Part shown: positions 23,452-26,433 of the stretch, piece after piece | Layout of the letters: each line of letters begins with the position of its first letter | Position numbering within the stretch: the stretch's first letter is position 1 | Origin: Holophagales bacterium | GTDB lineage: Bacteria > Acidobacteriota > Thermoanaerobaculia > UBA5066 | Assembly: GCA_016714815.1 (NCBI GenBank) | Contig: JADKBZ010000029.1 | Location: forward strand, 1 to 26,433 | DNA: 26,433 bases | Direction: 5' to 3' | Program-made: the position numbers and the translations under genes | The notes under the pieces: model-generated | Seen by the model: the letters and a program-made list of their open reading frames with translations, nothing else | What the model was told of the DNA's origin: nothing | Databases searched by the model: none

Positions 23452-26203
23452 TCACTCTCCGAGCGCGGCCGTCAGGTCGAGGGAGACGAGGCGCATCAGC
23501 TCGGCGTTGCTCATCTCGGTGACGTTGAGCTCCCCGCCCCCTTCGAGAAGCTCGCGGGAGAGCTCGCGCTTCCCCTCGATGAGGGTGTCGATCCGCTCCT
23601 CGACGGTCCCGCGGCAGACGAGCTTGTGGACGAGGACGTTGCGCTTCTGCCCGATCCGGAACGCGCGGTCGGTCGCCTGGTCCTCGACGGCGGGGTTCCA
23701 CCAGCGGTCGAAGTGGACGACGTGCGACGCCTCGGTGAGGTTGAGACCGGTCCCGCCCGCCTTCAGCGAGACGACGAAGAAGGGGGGACCGTCCTCGCGC
23801 TGGAAGTCGTCGACGAGGGCGCGCCTCTTTCCGACCGGGGTCCCGCCGTGGAGGACGAGCCCGGGCCTTCCGTAGAGCGTCGCGAGGTATTCGGAGAGCG
23901 GACCGGTCATCTCGCGGAACTGTGTGAAGACGAGCACCTTCTCCTGCGTCTCGCGAAGCTCCTCGCAAATCTCGGCGAGCCTGCCGAACTTGCCGCTCGC
24001 GGCGGGTGCGAACGTTCCGTCGGAGAGCCACTGCGACGGGTGGTTGCAGATCTGCTTGAAGCGCACCAGGAACGACAGGACGATCCCGCGCCGCTTCATG
24101 CCGTCCGTCTGCGTCTCCTCCAGCGCCTTCGCCAGCTCCTTCACCGACTGCTGGTAGAGCGCCGCCTGGGTCTTCGAAAGGGGGCACCAGGCCTTCACCT
24201 CGGTCTTGTCGGGGAGATCGGCGATGACGCTCCGGTCCGTCTTCATCCGCCGCAGGACGTAGGGACGGACGAGGCCGCGGAGCGGGCCGAAGTCGGGCGT
24301 GGAGCTGCCGGCGAGCCTCTTCGCGTACCGGGTGAACTCGGCCGCCGACCCGAGGAGGCCGGGCGCGACGAAGTCGAAGATCGACCAGAGGTCGCCGAGC
24401 CGGTTCTCGACCGGGGTGCCGGTGAGCGCGAGGCGGAGCCGGCTCTTCAGCGCCTTGGCCGCACGCGTCTGCTGGGCACCCGGGTTCTTTACGGCCTGCG
24501 CCTCGTCGAGAACGACGAGCCCCCAACGGATCTCCTTCAGCCACGAGAGGCTGAGGAGAGAGCCGTAGGTCGTCAGGACGACGTCGACCCCCTTCAGCTT
24601 CCCGGCCGGGAGCGCCGCGAGGTCGGCGGCCGGAAACGCCGAGCCGTGCGCCACGAACGCGTTCAGCGACGGGGCGAAGCGCTCGATCTCGCTCTTCCAG
24701 TTCGAGATGAGCGAGGCGGGGAGGACGAGGAGGTGGGTCTCTCCTTTCCGCTCGCGCCGCAGGAGGAGGAAGAGCGCGAGGACCTGGATCGTCTTGCCGA
24801 GGCCCATGTCGTCGGCAAGGCAACCCCCGAGGCCGAGGCGGGTCAGGGCGTGGAGCCACTTCACGCCCGCCTTCTGGTAGGGGCGGAGCGTCCCGCGGAG
24901 CTCGGAGCCGGGATCGGCCGCCGCGAGCGCCTCCGGCCCGCGGAGGCCGTCCATCGCATTCGCCAGCCACTCGCCGGCGAGGACGCGCGACCAGCCCTGG
25001 ACGTCCTCCTCGTCGCGGACGCGGCCTCCGAGGTCGAGCCCCGAGACGAGCCGGAGCGCTTCGCCGAACGGCACGCCGCTCCGGTTCTCGAGGCGCGCGT
25101 CGGCCCAGCGATCGAGAACCGCGCGGAGCTTCTCGCCGTCCGCCTCGACCCAGTTTCCGCGGACGAGCGCGAGGCCCGCCGTCGCCGAGAGGATCTCCTT
25201 CCGTTCCTTCTCCGTCAGCCGCTCGCCGTCGAGGGAGAGCTCGACGGAGAAGTCGAGGAGGCCGTCGAGGCCGACGGAGCCGGCCGGGCGCGCGCCCACG
25301 GTCACCGAGACCTCGGGGCGGCGCGCGCGCCCCTTCCAGAAGTCGGGGAGGCGAACGACGACGCCGCACTCCTCGAGGCCCGCGGCTTCCTTCAGGAACC
25401 GGTAGGCCTCCGGCACCGTCCAGGCGAGAGGCTGGAAGAGGGCGCCCGATTCGACGAGCCCCTTCACGACCGCGCTCTTCTCCGACGCGCGCTGCACCGG
25501 CTCGAGGAGGGCGAGGAGCGTCTCGCGGTCGCGCGCCGCGCCGTACTCCTTCAGAGCCCGCCCGAGCGGCAGGTGCGCCACGCGGGCTCCCTCCCCCACG
25601 CGCGTAGCGTAGGTGGCGAGGAAGGCGAACGGGGTCCGCTCGCTCTTCCGGTTCTCGGCCAGGTGGAAGACGACGCGCCCTGACCGTCGTCCAGACCGGG
25701 TCCTTCGACTGGAGCCACGACGCGACGTCTCCGGGCCAGTGCGCGAGCTCCTCTCTCACGAGGGCGTTCAGGCCGCTCCAGAGCTCCTCGAGCGACTCCG
25801 GTGTCAGGTACTCGAGCCCCTTCATCGGAGGGGCGGAGCCCGCGAGAAGGGCAAGCTCCTCGCGAGGGGGCGCGATCGAAAGCTCTGCCCGGCGCTCCTC
25901 GACCTGCGGGAGGCGCGCGAGCCGGGTGACGAAGAGCCGGCCGATCTCGCGGAAGAACGCCAGCGGCGCGGGCAGTTCCGCTCCCAGCTCCGACGCGCCG
26001 AGGTGGAGGACGAGGGCTGCCGCGCTTCGGACGTAAGCCGAGAGGAGGCGCTTCTCCAGCGCTTCGCCGGTCGATGCGCCTTCGTCGGCGCCGTGCTCGA
26101 GGAGGAGGTGGCCGTGCGGCGAGACCGCGGCGGTCAGGCCCGGGCGCGCCGAGGCCAGGCCTGGCCTCGCCGTCGTGCGGACCGTACCGGAAACCTCGAC
26201 CAT
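23452..26203 (-). CDS. SNF2/HepA-family DEAD/DEAH helicase, interrupted by a one-base frameshift
   Basis: ATP-dependent DNA translocase of about 916 residues if repaired. The 5' part (26203 to ~25682) starts 'MVEVSGTVRTTARPG' with GGGGAAGG just upstream and runs to 'SKDPVWTTV'. The 3' part (~25680 to 23452), one frame over, continues 'GRVVFHLAENRKSERTPFAF', a conserved run of this family. The bacterial SNF2-associated domain follows ('GLDGLLDFSVELSLDGERLT', 'NWVEADGEKLRAVLD'). Next come the helicase lobes: Walker A 'DDMGLGKTIQ', Walker B 'VVLDEAQAVKNP', 'LALTGTPVENR', motif V 'SLKAGGTGLNLTEA' and motif VI 'QATDRAFRIGQKR'. A single T at 25681 (A on the coding strand) accounts for the shift. 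As written, a translation could restart at GTG 25599 and would keep the ATPase but lose ~200 N-terminal residues. The next gene is the SWIM partner. Confidence 0.88.
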
Positions 26204-26291
26204 CGCCTTCCCCGTCCCTCCCCCGAATTCGCGAGGTCGAATCCTACAGGCGAACTGCGAGTGGGCGTTCCGAGGAGCACCCCCGACCTGC

Positions 26292-26297
26292 TATCGT
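26292..26297 (+). promoter_or_regulatory. Candidate -10 element (TATCGT) of the right-edge gene
   Basis: TATCGT lies 6 bases before an ATC codon that sits where the N-terminus of the edge protein is expected. TTCCGA at 26268-26273, 18 bases upstream, could be a weak -35. The geometry matches the leaderless-type promoters at 2915 and 2963. Confidence 0.3.
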
Positions 26298-26303
26298 TTC
26301 CCG

Positions 26304-26433
26304 ATCAAGCGAGGACGGCTTCTTGTCGCCTTGGCGTTCCTCGCGATCGGCGGGGCCGCTGCCGTCTGGTTCCTCGGCAGGGGCGCACCGCCCGCGAGCA
26401 TGGCGGTCGAGACCCACGTCGTCGACGAGGGCC
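26304..26433 (+). CDS. N-terminus of a probable membrane-anchored periplasmic adaptor (membrane-fusion-protein-like), cut by the window end
   Basis: The frame reads 'IKRGRLLVALAFLAIGGAAA' then 'VWFLGRG', a basic residue pair followed by one membrane helix, and continues 'MAVETHVVDEG' to the edge. This layout (short basic tail, signal-anchor, then a beta-strand 'VETHVVDEG') is typical of HlyD/RND-type adaptor subunits, but only 43 codons are visible. The start is unclear: no ATG, GTG or TTG occurs in frame in the ~50 bases upstream of the ATC at 26304; TTG at 26331 lies within the helix. It is divergent from the helicase gene. The family call is tentative. Confidence 0.4.
   Translation, partial: MKRGRLLVALAFLAIGGAAAVWFLGRGAPPASMAVETHVVDEG

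Noticed and set aside
18768..23522. A 1,584-codon + strand open frame over the kinase and SWIM genes
   Set aside because: It is antisense to genes with clear motifs; its apparent repeats are reverse-complement images of the TPR repeats.
26230..26255. A GGTCGAATCC-like stretch resembling a tRNA T-arm
   Set aside because: No matching acceptor stem, anticodon arm or D-arm can be built around it.

Overview
The window is uniformly GC-rich (roughly 70% by eye) and gene-dense, and it comes from a Gram-negative bacterium: it carries a TonB-dependent outer-membrane receptor, several proteins with Sec signal peptides, and a CcsBA-type cytochrome c assembly protein. A Ser/Thr kinase with a TPR tail, an Asp-box repeat protein and a SNF2/SWIM pair fit an Acidobacteriota-like (or similar deep-branching, high-GC) genome; that placement is inference. 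No rRNA, tRNA, CRISPR array or intact insertion sequence was found.

Layout. 1-5.8 kb: end of a TonB receptor; a response regulator with a PilZ (c-di-GMP) output domain; a convergent dCMP deaminase whose stop codon interlocks with the regulator's; then a three-gene cassette of an active beta-ketoacyl synthase, a second synthase homologue that has lost the whole catalytic triad (chain-length-factor-like), and a hotdog thioesterase whose frame is broken by about one base in a C-rich run. 5.9-8.6 kb: a secreted protein with 13 Asp-box repeats facing an RNase HI with an N-terminal zinc ribbon, separated by two interlocked palindromes. 8.7-12 kb: a two-gene operon for an FAD-dependent amine/amino-acid dehydrogenase whose electron-transfer subunit fuses 2Fe-2S, NAD(P)/FAD, 2x[4Fe-4S] and BFD-like domains. 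12.2-15.1 kb: the most unusual gene, a 974-residue fusion of SPASM-like domain, radical SAM enzyme, class III PLP aminotransferase and C-terminal beta domain. 15.2-18.7 kb: a small secreted lipocalin-like protein, then CcsBA preceded by an overlapping secreted protein of unknown function. 18.9-21.5 kb: a membrane Ser/Thr kinase with TPRs. 21.7-22.2 kb: a wrecked VapBC-like toxin-antitoxin module, its toxin core replaced by a block of G/C homopolymers. 22.3-26.2 kb: a SWIM zinc-finger protein with a SNF2/HepA helicase that carries a one-base frameshift. The right edge enters a probable membrane-fusion protein.

Together: the synthase/synthase-like/thioesterase set looks like a small acyl-chain or polyketide-type pathway lacking its own carrier protein here. 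The two-gene dehydrogenase probably feeds electrons from amine oxidation into ferredoxin or quinone. CcsBA implies c-type cytochromes elsewhere in the genome. The SNF2 and SWIM genes are a conserved pair of unknown DNA-related role.

Several genes have a -10-like hexamer only 6-8 bases before the start codon and no ribosome binding site, suggesting leaderless transcripts. Two otherwise well-preserved genes carry single-base frameshifts and the toxin carries a homopolymer scar, so some of the breakage may be assembly error rather than biology.
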